A stretch of DNA of 5,977 nucleotides. It comes from Candidatus Gastranaerophilales bacterium. GTDB lineage: Bacteria > Cyanobacteriota > Vampirovibrionia > Gastranaerophilales > Gastranaerophilaceae. Location: NCBI GenBank assembly GCA_947632315.1, contig CANROV010000125.1, positions 1 to 5,977 on the forward strand, in the 5' to 3' direction. The position numbers and the translations under genes are program-made. This document shows, piece after piece, positions 1-5,977 of the stretch (positions are counted from its first letter, which is position 1; each line of letters starts with the position of its first letter). A model generated the notes under the pieces. That model made no database searches. It was given only the letters and a program-made list of their open reading frames with translations, and was not told the origin of the DNA.

Positions 1-1337
1 CTATAGTAGATTTTATAAAATCAATTAAATACGTGCATAAAATCAATACTCCGACTACAAAATATGTATGGTATGAGGATGTTGTAGCTTTAACGGGTGT
101 TGTAGTTGCTTTTATTGCCGTTTCTATTTCAAAATACATATTACCTCACAATTTAGCTCATATTCCTGACGGTATTGCTTCCGGCATAATCGCTTCAATG
201 CTTCTTTTCTTAGCGGGATATATGCTCAAAAATAATGTTAATCTTTTAACAGGTTTATCTGCAGAACCTCAAGTTGAAAAAGTCATCAGACAAGTTACTG
301 AAAATTTGCATTGTGTTAGCTGTGTTAAAGAATTAAAAACAATGAATATGGGAACTTCAGGTCTGATAGTTAATATAAAAATCGAAGTAGACCCTGAAAT
401 ACAAGTTAAAGAAGCTGATGATATTGCTGAAATGGTGGAACGTAAAATAAGAAAGCACATCAGTAACATTTCTCACGTTTCTGTTGAAATAGACTCGAAT
501 GACGCAGAAGAGAACTGGGAAGATAAATTTGATAAAATTATCCAGGAAGGCGAAAAGATTGAAGTTATAGATAATAAAGAAGCGAATATGCTCTCTAACT
601 TTTATTCTTTCGCTCAAACCGTAGTTAAAGAAATTATGATTCCCCGTCCTCAGGTTCAATTTATTGACGCAGAAGAAAATTTAGATACTTTAATTGATGT
701 TATTATTGAGTCAGGGCATACTCGTATTCCTATTTATGAGGATACAGTCGACAATTTAATAGGTGTTATCAATGCAAAAGACGCTCTAAAAGCTTTAAGA
801 GATAAAACTTTTGAACAGGAAGGATTTGAAATAAAATCACTGGCGCGTGAAATACTAATTATTCCGGAAAATAAGTTTATAAGCGATTTATTAAATGATT
901 TTACTACCACTAAAAACCAAATAGCTGCCGTTGTTGATGAACACGGAGGCATTGCGGGTATTGTTACGGTTGAGGATATTATTGAAGAAATTGTAGGTGA
1001 AATTTACGATGAATTTGATGAGTCGCCAATTCCCGAATTAATTAAAATTGATGATAATACTTTAAATGTTTCGTCCCAAATGAATATTGAGGACATCAAT
1101 GAAAAATTTGATTTAGATATACCGAGTGAAGATTTTCAAACAATAGGCGGATACGTATTCGGGCTTCTTGGCAGAGAGCCTGAAATCGGCGACAAGGTAG
1201 AAGATAAAAATCTTTCCTTTGAAGTAATAGAGCTTGACGGAATAAGAATTTCAAGAGTTATTATGAGAAAAGATACTCCGTTTGTAGAGTCGGAACCTCA
1301 GATGTTAGAAACTGCGGAACAAAATGAAACATTATAA
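1..1337 (+). CDS. CDF-family metal transporter (C-terminal half) fused to CBS pair and CorC/HlyC domain; 5' end cut by window edge
   Basis: The frame is open from the first full codon at 3, so the gene begins outside the window. The GTG at 33 is not the likely start, because the CDF domain would lack helices 1-4. Numbering from that GTG, residues 14-36 and 45-64 are the last two membrane helices of a cation diffusion facilitator, with YED (14-16) and DG (46-47) as in ZnT9-like members. Residues about 75-154 form the cytosolic CDF domain and contain HCVSC at 93-97. An acidic helical linker (about 157-190) leads to CBS 1 (about 195-255, with IMIPR and SGHTRIP) and CBS 2 (about 262-318, with VVDEHGGIAGIVTVEDIIEEIVGEI). 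The CorC/HlyC-associated domain covers about 331-412. The family role of CDFs is proton-coupled export of Zn, Mn, Fe or Co at the membrane; CBS pairs usually bind adenosine nucleotides. The substrate is unknown. The gene overlaps era by 14 bases. I am confident of both halves; their working together is inference. Confidence 0.88.
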   Translation, partial: IVDFIKSIKYVHKINTPTTKYVWYEDVVALTGVVVAFIAVSISKYILPHNLAHIPDGIASGIIASMLLFLAGYMLKNNVNLLTGLSAEPQVEKVIRQVTENLHCVSCVKELKTMNMGTSGLIVNIKIEVDPEIQVKEADDIAEMVERKIRKHISNISHVSVEIDSNDAEENWEDKFDKIIQEGEKIEVIDNKEANMLSNFYSFAQTVVKEIMIPRPQVQFIDAEENLDTLIDVIIESGHTRIPIYEDTVDNLIGVINAKDALKALRDKTFEQEGFEIKSLAREILIIPENKFISDLLNDFTTTKNQIAAVVDEHGGIAGIVTVEDIIEEIVGEIYDEFDESPIPELIKIDDNTLNVSSQMNIEDINEKFDLDIPSEDFQTIGGYVFGLLGREPEIGDKVEDKNLSFEVIELDGIRISRVIMRKDTPFVESEPQMLETAEQNETL

Positions 1338-2211
1338 ATTCGGATATGTTGCAATAATCGGGCGCCCTAATGTCGGTAAATCTACGATATTAAACAGACT
1401 TATCGGACAGAAAATTGCTATTGCCACAAATAAAGCACAGACAACAAGACGAAGAATTAACGGGATTTTAACAACGGATGAAGCTCAAATAGTTTTTGTG
1501 GATACTCCGGGGATTCATAAACCGGTTGATAAATTAGGTGAATGTCTTGTTGATGAGGCAAAAAGTGCTATTCCCGATGTAGATTTGGTATTATTTGTTG
1601 TAGACGGGTCAACATCAGCTGGCAGAGGCGATAAGTGGATTGTTGAAAATGTTTTAAAGTCATATAACGGTGAAATGCTAATCGTTGCAAACAAATATGA
1701 TTTAGAAAAAGATATTAACAAAAGAGAAGCAAACCTTTTAACATATAAAACTTTATTTGAAAAGAATTATCCCTGCATAAAAATTTCGGCAAAAACAGGC
1801 AGAAACTTTGATACATTAATAAAAAATATAATAAGGAAGCTTCCTATAGGTGAAAAAATATATGAAGATGACGAAATAACCGATGAAACCATGCGCAATA
1901 TTGCCCGTGAGCTTATAAGAGAAAAAATTCTTTTATACACTCATGATGAAATTCCGCATAGTGTAGCAGTTATTATTGACAGTTATGAAGAAAAAGAAAA
2001 CATTGACCGTATCACTGCTCAAATTATAGTTGAGCAGGAAACGCAAAAAGGAATTATTATCGGAAAAAATGCTTCTATGTTGAAAAAAATCGGTACGGAA
2101 GCAAGAAAAGAGCTTGAAGAAACAGCAGGAAAAAAGATATATTTAGATTTGCAGGTAAAAGTAGTCAAAGATTGGCGTAAAAAATCTAAAGACTTAGATA
2201 AAATGTATTAA
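1324..2211 (+). CDS. era: GTPase Era, ribosome assembly factor
   Basis: Era binds GTP and the 3' end of 16S rRNA during small-subunit maturation, in the cytoplasm or at the membrane face. The 295-residue product has the usual family length. The GTPase motifs are all present: G1 GRPNVGKS at 13-20, the switch I stretch KAQTTRRRI at 37-45, G3 DTPG at 60-63 followed by IHKP, G4 NKYD at 123-126 and G5 SAK at 155-157. A KH RNA-binding domain fills the C terminus, with the GKNAS loop at 247-251 and the Era-typical ending around VKDWRKKS. The ATG lies inside the end of the preceding fusion gene (14-base overlap), with a weak GGAA four bases upstream, so translation is probably coupled. An ATG start gives the normal short N terminus before G1. 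Nothing appears damaged. Confidence 0.97.
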   Translation: MKHYKFGYVAIIGRPNVGKSTILNRLIGQKIAIATNKAQTTRRRINGILTTDEAQIVFVDTPGIHKPVDKLGECLVDEAKSAIPDVDLVLFVVDGSTSAGRGDKWIVENVLKSYNGEMLIVANKYDLEKDINKREANLLTYKTLFEKNYPCIKISAKTGRNFDTLIKNIIRKLPIGEKIYEDDEITDETMRNIARELIREKILLYTHDEIPHSVAVIIDSYEEKENIDRITAQIIVEQETQKGIIIGKNASMLKKIGTEARKELEETAGKKIYLDLQVKVVKDWRKKSKDLDKMY

Positions 2212-2218
2212 TATAGAT

Positions 2219-3211
2219 TTATTTTTTTTCAGCAAATCTTTGGGCTGTAATTTTGGCTATTACGTCAATTATATGTTCGTTAGCACCTGAGTCAAACTTT
2301 ACATGACAATAATCATCCCAAATATCAGAATTAAAATTATTAAATTCATCGTGAATATCAACAATATAATTATATTTTTTTAATTCTTTTCTAACTCTCT
2401 CATTAACAGCATTAAAATCACCTTTATCTTCTATTAAATCGATGTTATAAGGTTGATAAAACGCAATAAATTTAGTTTTCCCATAAAAAGCAGAATCTAA
2501 AGTACCGGCAAAATTATTTGATAATTTTAAAGTTTCAAAATATTTATTAATTATATCATTCCACCAATTCTCAGTTGCCGGTTTATATTCATCTTTCAAT
2601 TTTTGGTAGGGAGTTATTTTTCTCTTTCTATATTCCCATTCGGAAATCAAAGCAGAATTTTCAATTAAAAATTGTTTAAAAGGAGAGGTTTCACTTTTGT
2701 AATAAAAATTATACGGATAGCCCGGTCTTGGATCATACCATAACGGTTGTATAAGTTCATTAACTCCTCCGTAAAATACTATAATGTCAGGATTATATTT
2801 TGGAAGAATTTCTAACATCATATGCAAATGCTGTCTGTGATTACTGCTGGAACATGATAAATTTCTTAATTCAACATCCTGCTTAAAATATTCTTTAAAT
2901 TTTTTATTCAAATATTCTTCATTTAAATACTGCCCCGTAGAACCGCCAAAGAACGCTATTTTCAATGTATCATTATTACTTTTAAAAAATTTAACTTTAT
3001 CATAAGAATTTTGACCATCCATTATACTTTCAAGAACAAAACCGGTATATGCAGCAGGTATTCTGTATGATTTTGTTCCCAAATTATCTAAAAATGGCAT
3101 TCCTATTTTTAATACTTGTCTAAATAATACAAAATCAAAAAATATTAATAATATAAAAACATAAAATAAAATAATTATTATTTTAAATAAAATACTAATA
3201 AATTTTTTCAT
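2219..3211 (-). CDS. membrane-anchored SGNH/GDSL-type hydrolase-like protein
   Basis: The 330-residue protein starts with KK and a long hydrophobic stretch (about 4-30, rich in Ile, Leu and Phe) that looks like an uncleaved signal anchor, so the rest probably lies outside the membrane. SGNH blocks can be seen: FFGGSTGQ with candidate nucleophile Ser91; YGGVNE with Asn151; and DDYCHVKFDSGANEHI with candidate Asp300 and His303 in the DxxH arrangement. The block II glycine is not clear; the matching region is LSCSSSNHRQH (118-128). Family members are esterases or acetyl-transfer enzymes acting on lipids, polysaccharides or peptidoglycan. The substrate cannot be read from the sequence. It follows pyrG after 14 bases and probably shares its transcript, with only a weak AAAG-like ribosome site. 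Its first 30 codons are very AT-rich, which follows from Ile/Phe/Lys content and is not by itself a sign of transfer. Confidence 0.75.
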   Translation of the reverse strand: MKKFISILFKIIIILFYVFILLIFFDFVLFRQVLKIGMPFLDNLGTKSYRIPAAYTGFVLESIMDGQNSYDKVKFFKSNNDTLKIAFFGGSTGQYLNEEYLNKKFKEYFKQDVELRNLSCSSSNHRQHLHMMLEILPKYNPDIIVFYGGVNELIQPLWYDPRPGYPYNFYYKSETSPFKQFLIENSALISEWEYRKRKITPYQKLKDEYKPATENWWNDIINKYFETLKLSNNFAGTLDSAFYGKTKFIAFYQPYNIDLIEDKGDFNAVNERVRKELKKYNYIVDIHDEFNNFNSDIWDDYCHVKFDSGANEHIIDVIAKITAQRFAEKK

Positions 3212-3225
3212 ATCAATATCTTTAT

Positions 3226-4860
3226 TTAAGCATTAACTAATTTTTTGCTTTTCTTTTCAGACTGTTTTATAACTGTTTCAATTAATCCGTTAAATAACGG
3301 GTGCGGATGTTCGGGGCGTGATTTAAATTCAGGATGGAACTGGCATGCTACAAACCAATCGTTTTTAGGCAGTTCTATCATTTCACATAACATTCCGTCA
3401 GGAGATAATCCTGAAAATACCAAACCTGCGTCTGAAATTTGTTTTCTGTATTCATTATTTACTTCATATCTGTGGCGATGACGTTCATATATTACATCGG
3501 TTCCATAAGCTTTTTCAGCTTTTGTTCCTTTTTGTATACGGCATTCAAATTGACCCAGGCGCATTGTACCGCCGTATCCTTCAACATTTTTCTGCTCCGT
3601 CATTAAATCAATTACGGGGTATGGAGTATTTTCATTAAATTCCATTGAATTTGCGTCTTTTAATCCTGCTACATTTCTTGCATATTCAATTACGGCACAT
3701 TGCATACCAAGGCACAGCCCTAAAAATGGCAGGTTATTCTCTCTGGCATATCTTATAACATTTAATTTGCCTTCAATACCTCTTATACCAAATCCCCCGG
3801 GAACTACAAGCCCGTCAACATCTGATAATGCCTCTTTTGCTTTCGAATATTCAATACAATCTTCCGAATTTATCCATTTAATATCAACTTGTGCATTATG
3901 CTTATATCCTGCGTGTTTTAAGGATTCTACAACCGAAATATAGGCGTCAGACAGCTTTGTATATTTGCCTGCAATTGCAATTTTAATTGTTTTTTCAGGA
4001 TTTTTTATTTTATAAACAAGATTTTTCCAGGATTCCAAATCAGGCTTAACATCCTGCATAAATAATCTTTGGAGTACAACAGAAGCCATATTTTGTTCTT
4101 CAAGTGCCAACGGAACTTCATAAATACTTTTCATATCCCTGCATTCAATAACTGCATCTTTTGGAACCGAGCAAAACAGCGCCAATTTTTCTTTTTCCTT
4201 TTTTGGAATAGGTTTTGCAGTTCTGCAGACCAAAATTTCAGGCTGTATACCGTAACTTCTTAAATTAGTAACGCTGTGCTGAGATGGTTTTGTTTTTAAC
4301 TCACCTGATGTAGGCAGATATGGAAGCAGAGTAACGTGAATAGATATACTATTTCCGAATCCTGTTTCAGAGCGGAATTGCCTGATTGCTTCAATAAACG
4401 GCAAACTTTCAATATCACCTATTGTTCCGCCTATTTCTGCGATAATAAAATCTGGTTTAAATTGCTGTGTTGCTTTTTTTATTCTTGATTTTATTTCATT
4501 TGTAATATGAGGAATTGTTTGAACCGTTGCCCCGAGGTAATCGCCGTGGCGTTCTTTATTTATAACGGTTTGATAAATACTGCCCGAGGTAACGTTATTA
4601 ATTTTGCCTAAATTAGTATCTGTGAAACGTTCATAGTGACCTAAATCCAAATCAGTTTCAGCGCCGTCATCGGTTACAAAAACTTCACCATGTTGAAAAG
4701 GACTCATAGTACCGGGGTCAACATTTATATAAGGGTCAAATTTTTGAATAACAACACTGAAACCTCTTGCTTTCAGTAATCGACCCAATGACGCAGCAAC
4801 TATTCCTTTTCCAAGTGACGATACAACACCGCCTGTAACAAATATATATTTTGTACTCAT
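3226..4860 (-). CDS. pyrG: CTP synthase
   Basis: PyrG makes CTP from UTP, ATP and glutamine, the last step of pyrimidine nucleotide synthesis, in the cytoplasm. The 544-residue length matches the family. The N-terminal synthase domain has TGGVVSSLGKG (9-19, the P-loop), DPYINVDPGTMSPFQHGEVFV (42-62), the Mg/nucleotide site region DDGAETDLDLGHYERF (64-79) and EIGGTIGDIES (142-152). The C-terminal class I glutamine amidotransferase domain has PGGFG (354-358), the nucleophile Cys383 in GLCLGMQ, and His509 and Glu511 in QFHPEF. A GAGG ribosome site precedes the ATG by five bases and supports this start. It lies 22 bases after gatC and 14 before the SGNH gene, so it is the middle gene of a probable gatC-pyrG-hydrolase unit. 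All key residues are intact. Confidence 0.98.
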   Translation of the reverse strand: MSTKYIFVTGGVVSSLGKGIVAASLGRLLKARGFSVVIQKFDPYINVDPGTMSPFQHGEVFVTDDGAETDLDLGHYERFTDTNLGKINNVTSGSIYQTVINKERHGDYLGATVQTIPHITNEIKSRIKKATQQFKPDFIIAEIGGTIGDIESLPFIEAIRQFRSETGFGNSISIHVTLLPYLPTSGELKTKPSQHSVTNLRSYGIQPEILVCRTAKPIPKKEKEKLALFCSVPKDAVIECRDMKSIYEVPLALEEQNMASVVLQRLFMQDVKPDLESWKNLVYKIKNPEKTIKIAIAGKYTKLSDAYISVVESLKHAGYKHNAQVDIKWINSEDCIEYSKAKEALSDVDGLVVPGGFGIRGIEGKLNVIRYARENNLPFLGLCLGMQCAVIEYARNVAGLKDANSMEFNENTPYPVIDLMTEQKNVEGYGGTMRLGQFECRIQKGTKAEKAYGTDVIYERHRHRYEVNNEYRKQISDAGLVFSGLSPDGMLCEMIELPKNDWFVACQFHPEFKSRPEHPHPLFNGLIETVIKQSEKKSKKLVNA

Positions 4861-4865
4861 TAATT

Positions 4866-4869
4866 CCTC
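4866..4869 (-). promoter_or_regulatory. ribosome binding site of pyrG
   Basis: GAGG (within TGAGGAA) on the minus strand, five bases before the pyrG ATG, in the 22-base gap after gatC. It supports the chosen start. Confidence 0.75.
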
Positions 4870-4882
4870 AATTCTTGTTTAA

Positions 4883-5164
4883 CTAATTGATTTTAGGCAC
4901 TCTAAAGAAACCATCCTCCTCATAAGGAGCATTTTTCATCATTTCATCTTTAGTATTTTCATATTTTACAACATCTTCACGCATAACATTATATACAGGA
5001 ACAGCGTGCGGCATAGGTTCTATACCTGTTGTATCTACTTCATTCATTTGTTCAACGTACTTTAATATATCGCCTAATTGTTTTGTATATTGAGTTGTTT
5101 CTTCCTCGCTCAATTCCAATCTTGCCAATTTTGCAACGTGTTTTACATCATCTGTTGTTATCAT
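4883..5164 (-). CDS. gatC: Asp/Glu-tRNA amidotransferase subunit C
   Basis: GatC is the small subunit that wraps around and stabilises GatA in the GatCAB complex. That complex converts Glu-tRNA(Gln), and often Asp-tRNA(Asn), into the correctly charged amide forms in bacteria lacking the direct synthetases. The 93-residue length is normal. Family marks are the N-terminal VKHVAKLARLELSEEE helix (7-22), the central VDTTGIEPMPHAVPVYNVMRED belt (43-64) and the C-terminal GFFRVPKIN ending (85-93). The ATG has an excellent GGAGG site five bases upstream. gatA and gatB are not beside it: upstream is a radical SAM gene and downstream is pyrG, so the complex is encoded in a split arrangement. The stop codon is TAG. 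Confidence 0.95.
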   Translation of the reverse strand: MITTDDVKHVAKLARLELSEEETTQYTKQLGDILKYVEQMNEVDTTGIEPMPHAVPVYNVMREDVVKYENTKDEMMKNAPYEEDGFFRVPKIN

Positions 5165-5169
5165 GTTTT

Positions 5170-5174
5170 CCTCC
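5170..5174 (-). promoter_or_regulatory. ribosome binding site of gatC
   Basis: GGAGG on the minus strand, five bases before the gatC ATG. It is a strong Shine-Dalgarno match in an AT-rich stretch and fixes the start codon. Confidence 0.85.
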
Positions 5175-5187
5175 GAATACTATTTTT

Positions 5188-5196
5188 ATTGTAGCA
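5188..5196 (-). promoter_or_regulatory. candidate extended -10 promoter for gatC-pyrG-hydrolase
   Basis: Read on the minus strand this is TGCTACAAT, a TGn extended -10 with one mismatch to TATAAT, placed about 24 bases before the gatC ATG. Transcription would begin near 5181, giving a very short leader that still contains the GGAGG site. No convincing -35 is visible; the AT-rich bases near 5211-5216 are at the right distance but match poorly. Extended -10 promoters can work without a -35. In AT-rich DNA such matches arise by chance, so confidence is modest. Confidence 0.4.
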
Positions 5197-5209
5197 TAGT
5201 TATATCAGA

Positions 5210-5977
5210 TTAAATATTATAATGTATATTTTGTTTTACATTATTGTTTTTATATTCTTCAAATTTTGGTTTAAAATTCAACATTTCAAAATTCGATGTC
5301 GGTTCAAATTTTCTTGCAATAGAAGCATATTTTGCCGAATCATATAATTCATAGTTTATATTATTATTTTTAGCAAAATTTTCAATATAATCCATAAGCA
5401 TATAAATGTGAGGCGAAATATTTCCTATATTTCTGTTAGCATAAGTATATTCAACATCTAAAACTATACTTTTTATATCAAAGTCTTTAATTTTTTTCAA
5501 AAACTCATTAATTTCTTCCAGCGTATCATTTATTCCGGGAATAATTATATATTTTACTTTTACAAGCGGAATAAATTCAACAGGCAGATGTTTTCTGTAG
5601 TGTTTAATGTTATCCCAAACATTATTCGATTTATCGACGCGTTTTATTATTTTGTATGTATCTTTTTTAGCGCTGTCAGGCGAAATAACAACTGTTACCT
5701 TACCTTTTTTTAATCCTTCTCTAATTGCACGGCTGAATTTTATTCCTGAAGAATGAATTCTTATTCTTGAATCTTCTTTTAAAAATAGCTTTAACAAATC
5801 CTCAAATTCTTTAAGGATAGTAGGTTCTCCACCTTGGAAAGTTATTTCTCCAGTGTTTTTAAATTTTCCTTTTTTAATCAGTTCTTTTACGGCATTTAAA
5901 ACATTATTTTTTGTTTTTGGCTTGCTTGTTTGAACAGAGCAGTATATACAATTGGAATTACAATGACTCCAATGGTC
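5210..5977 (-). CDS. radical SAM enzyme, N terminus cut by window edge
   Basis: The frame is open to the right edge (255 residues visible), so the start lies outside. A TTG at 5797 could be mistaken for a start, but the defining motifs lie before it. Numbering from the edge, HCNSNCIYC gives the CxxxCxxC iron-sulphur motif with Cys6, Cys10 and Cys13, and ITFQGGEPT carries the GGEP motif that contacts SAM (49-52). The barrel continues through VVISPDSAKKDTYKIIK and VKYIIIPGINDTLEEI to about residue 190. These enzymes cleave S-adenosylmethionine to a 5'-deoxyadenosyl radical. The substrate is unknown. No other cysteine occurs in the visible part, so there is no SPASM or other extra cluster domain at the C terminus. 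The IIIPGIND stretch recalls radical SAM proteins seen in surface-polysaccharide and glycosyltransferase contexts, a weak impression. It ends 45 bases before gatC. The tail is rich in Asn and Lys. Confidence 0.85.
   Translation of the reverse strand, partial: DHWSHCNSNCIYCSVQTSKPKTKNNVLNAVKELIKKGKFKNTGEITFQGGEPTILKEFEDLLKLFLKEDSRIRIHSSGIKFSRAIREGLKKGKVTVVISPDSAKKDTYKIIKRVDKSNNVWDNIKHYRKHLPVEFIPLVKVKYIIIPGINDTLEEINEFLKKIKDFDIKSIVLDVEYTYANRNIGNISPHIYMLMDYIENFAKNNNINYELYDSAKYASIARKFEPTSNFEMLNFKPKFEEYKNNNVKQNIHYNI

Noticed and set aside
33..35. GTG as start of the fusion gene
   Set aside because: The frame is open back to the window edge, no good ribosome site precedes it, and starting here would leave a CDF domain with only two of its six helices.
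588..590. Internal ATG as an independent start giving a stand-alone CBS-CorC protein
   Set aside because: No clear ribosome site lies upstream, and it falls inside the helix that leads into CBS 1.
357..659. Minus-strand open frames opposite the fusion gene (also 269-469 and 734-952)
   Set aside because: They lie entirely antisense to conserved CDF and CBS coding sequence; their Phe/Ile-rich translations are typical of shadow frames in AT-rich DNA.
2182..2229. Possible terminator after era: AAATCTA and TAGATTT pair (2182-2188 with 2214-2220) followed by eight T
   Set aside because: The stem is only seven pairs with a single G-C pair and a 25-base loop, too weak to call; the T run is also the Lys codons at the end of the convergent gene. 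A second small hairpin (2184-2189 with 2194-2199) is equally weak and is not followed directly by T.
2219..3211. Horizontal transfer of the SGNH gene, suggested by its very AT-rich beginning
   Set aside because: The AT richness is concentrated where the hydrophobic anchor is encoded, and the window is AT-rich throughout; no repeats, integrase or tRNA gene lies nearby.
3245..3481. Plus-strand open frame opposite pyrG
   Set aside because: It is antisense to a strongly conserved region of pyrG and has no recognisable domain or ribosome site.

Overview
This is an AT-rich, densely coding bacterial window with six protein genes, two of them cut by the window edges. There are no RNA genes, insertion sequences, CRISPR arrays or long non-coding stretches. 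All genes use the standard code. Era and PyrG read, from memory, somewhat like cyanobacterial-lineage proteins. Together with the low GC this suggests a non-photosynthetic relative such as Gastranaerophilales (Vampirovibrionia/Melainabacteria). This is a guess from family resemblance, not a search, and a low-GC Firmicute-like or other gut bacterium is not excluded.

Left block (plus strand, 1-2211). A gene entering from the left edge encodes the last two membrane helices and cytosolic domain of a cation diffusion facilitator (CDF) metal transporter. The same uninterrupted frame continues into a CBS-domain pair and a CorC/HlyC-associated domain. It overlaps the start of era by 14 bases, and era encodes the essential ribosome-assembly GTPase. 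CBS/CorC (YbeX- or 'hemolysin'-type) genes commonly sit near era and ybeY in bacteria. The fusion therefore looks like a CDF transporter joined to the CorC-type protein that normally occupies this place.

Right block (minus strand, 5977-2219). In transcription order it holds a radical SAM enzyme cut at its N terminus by the window edge, gatC (amidotransferase subunit C), pyrG (CTP synthase) and a membrane-anchored SGNH-type hydrolase. Gaps are 45, 22 and 14 bases. The last three probably share a transcript from a candidate extended -10 promoter just upstream of gatC; read-through from the radical SAM gene is also possible. The two blocks converge, with only 7 bases between the era and hydrolase stop codons.

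The most noteworthy item is the CDF-CBS-CorC fusion. It appears to place a proton-coupled metal exporter under a probable adenosine-nucleotide-sensing CBS module, a role played in CNNM/CorC proteins by an unrelated DUF21 membrane domain. The SGNH hydrolase and the radical SAM enzyme are unassigned and may serve envelope or polysaccharide chemistry. pyrG, gatC and era are ordinary housekeeping genes with all key residues visible.
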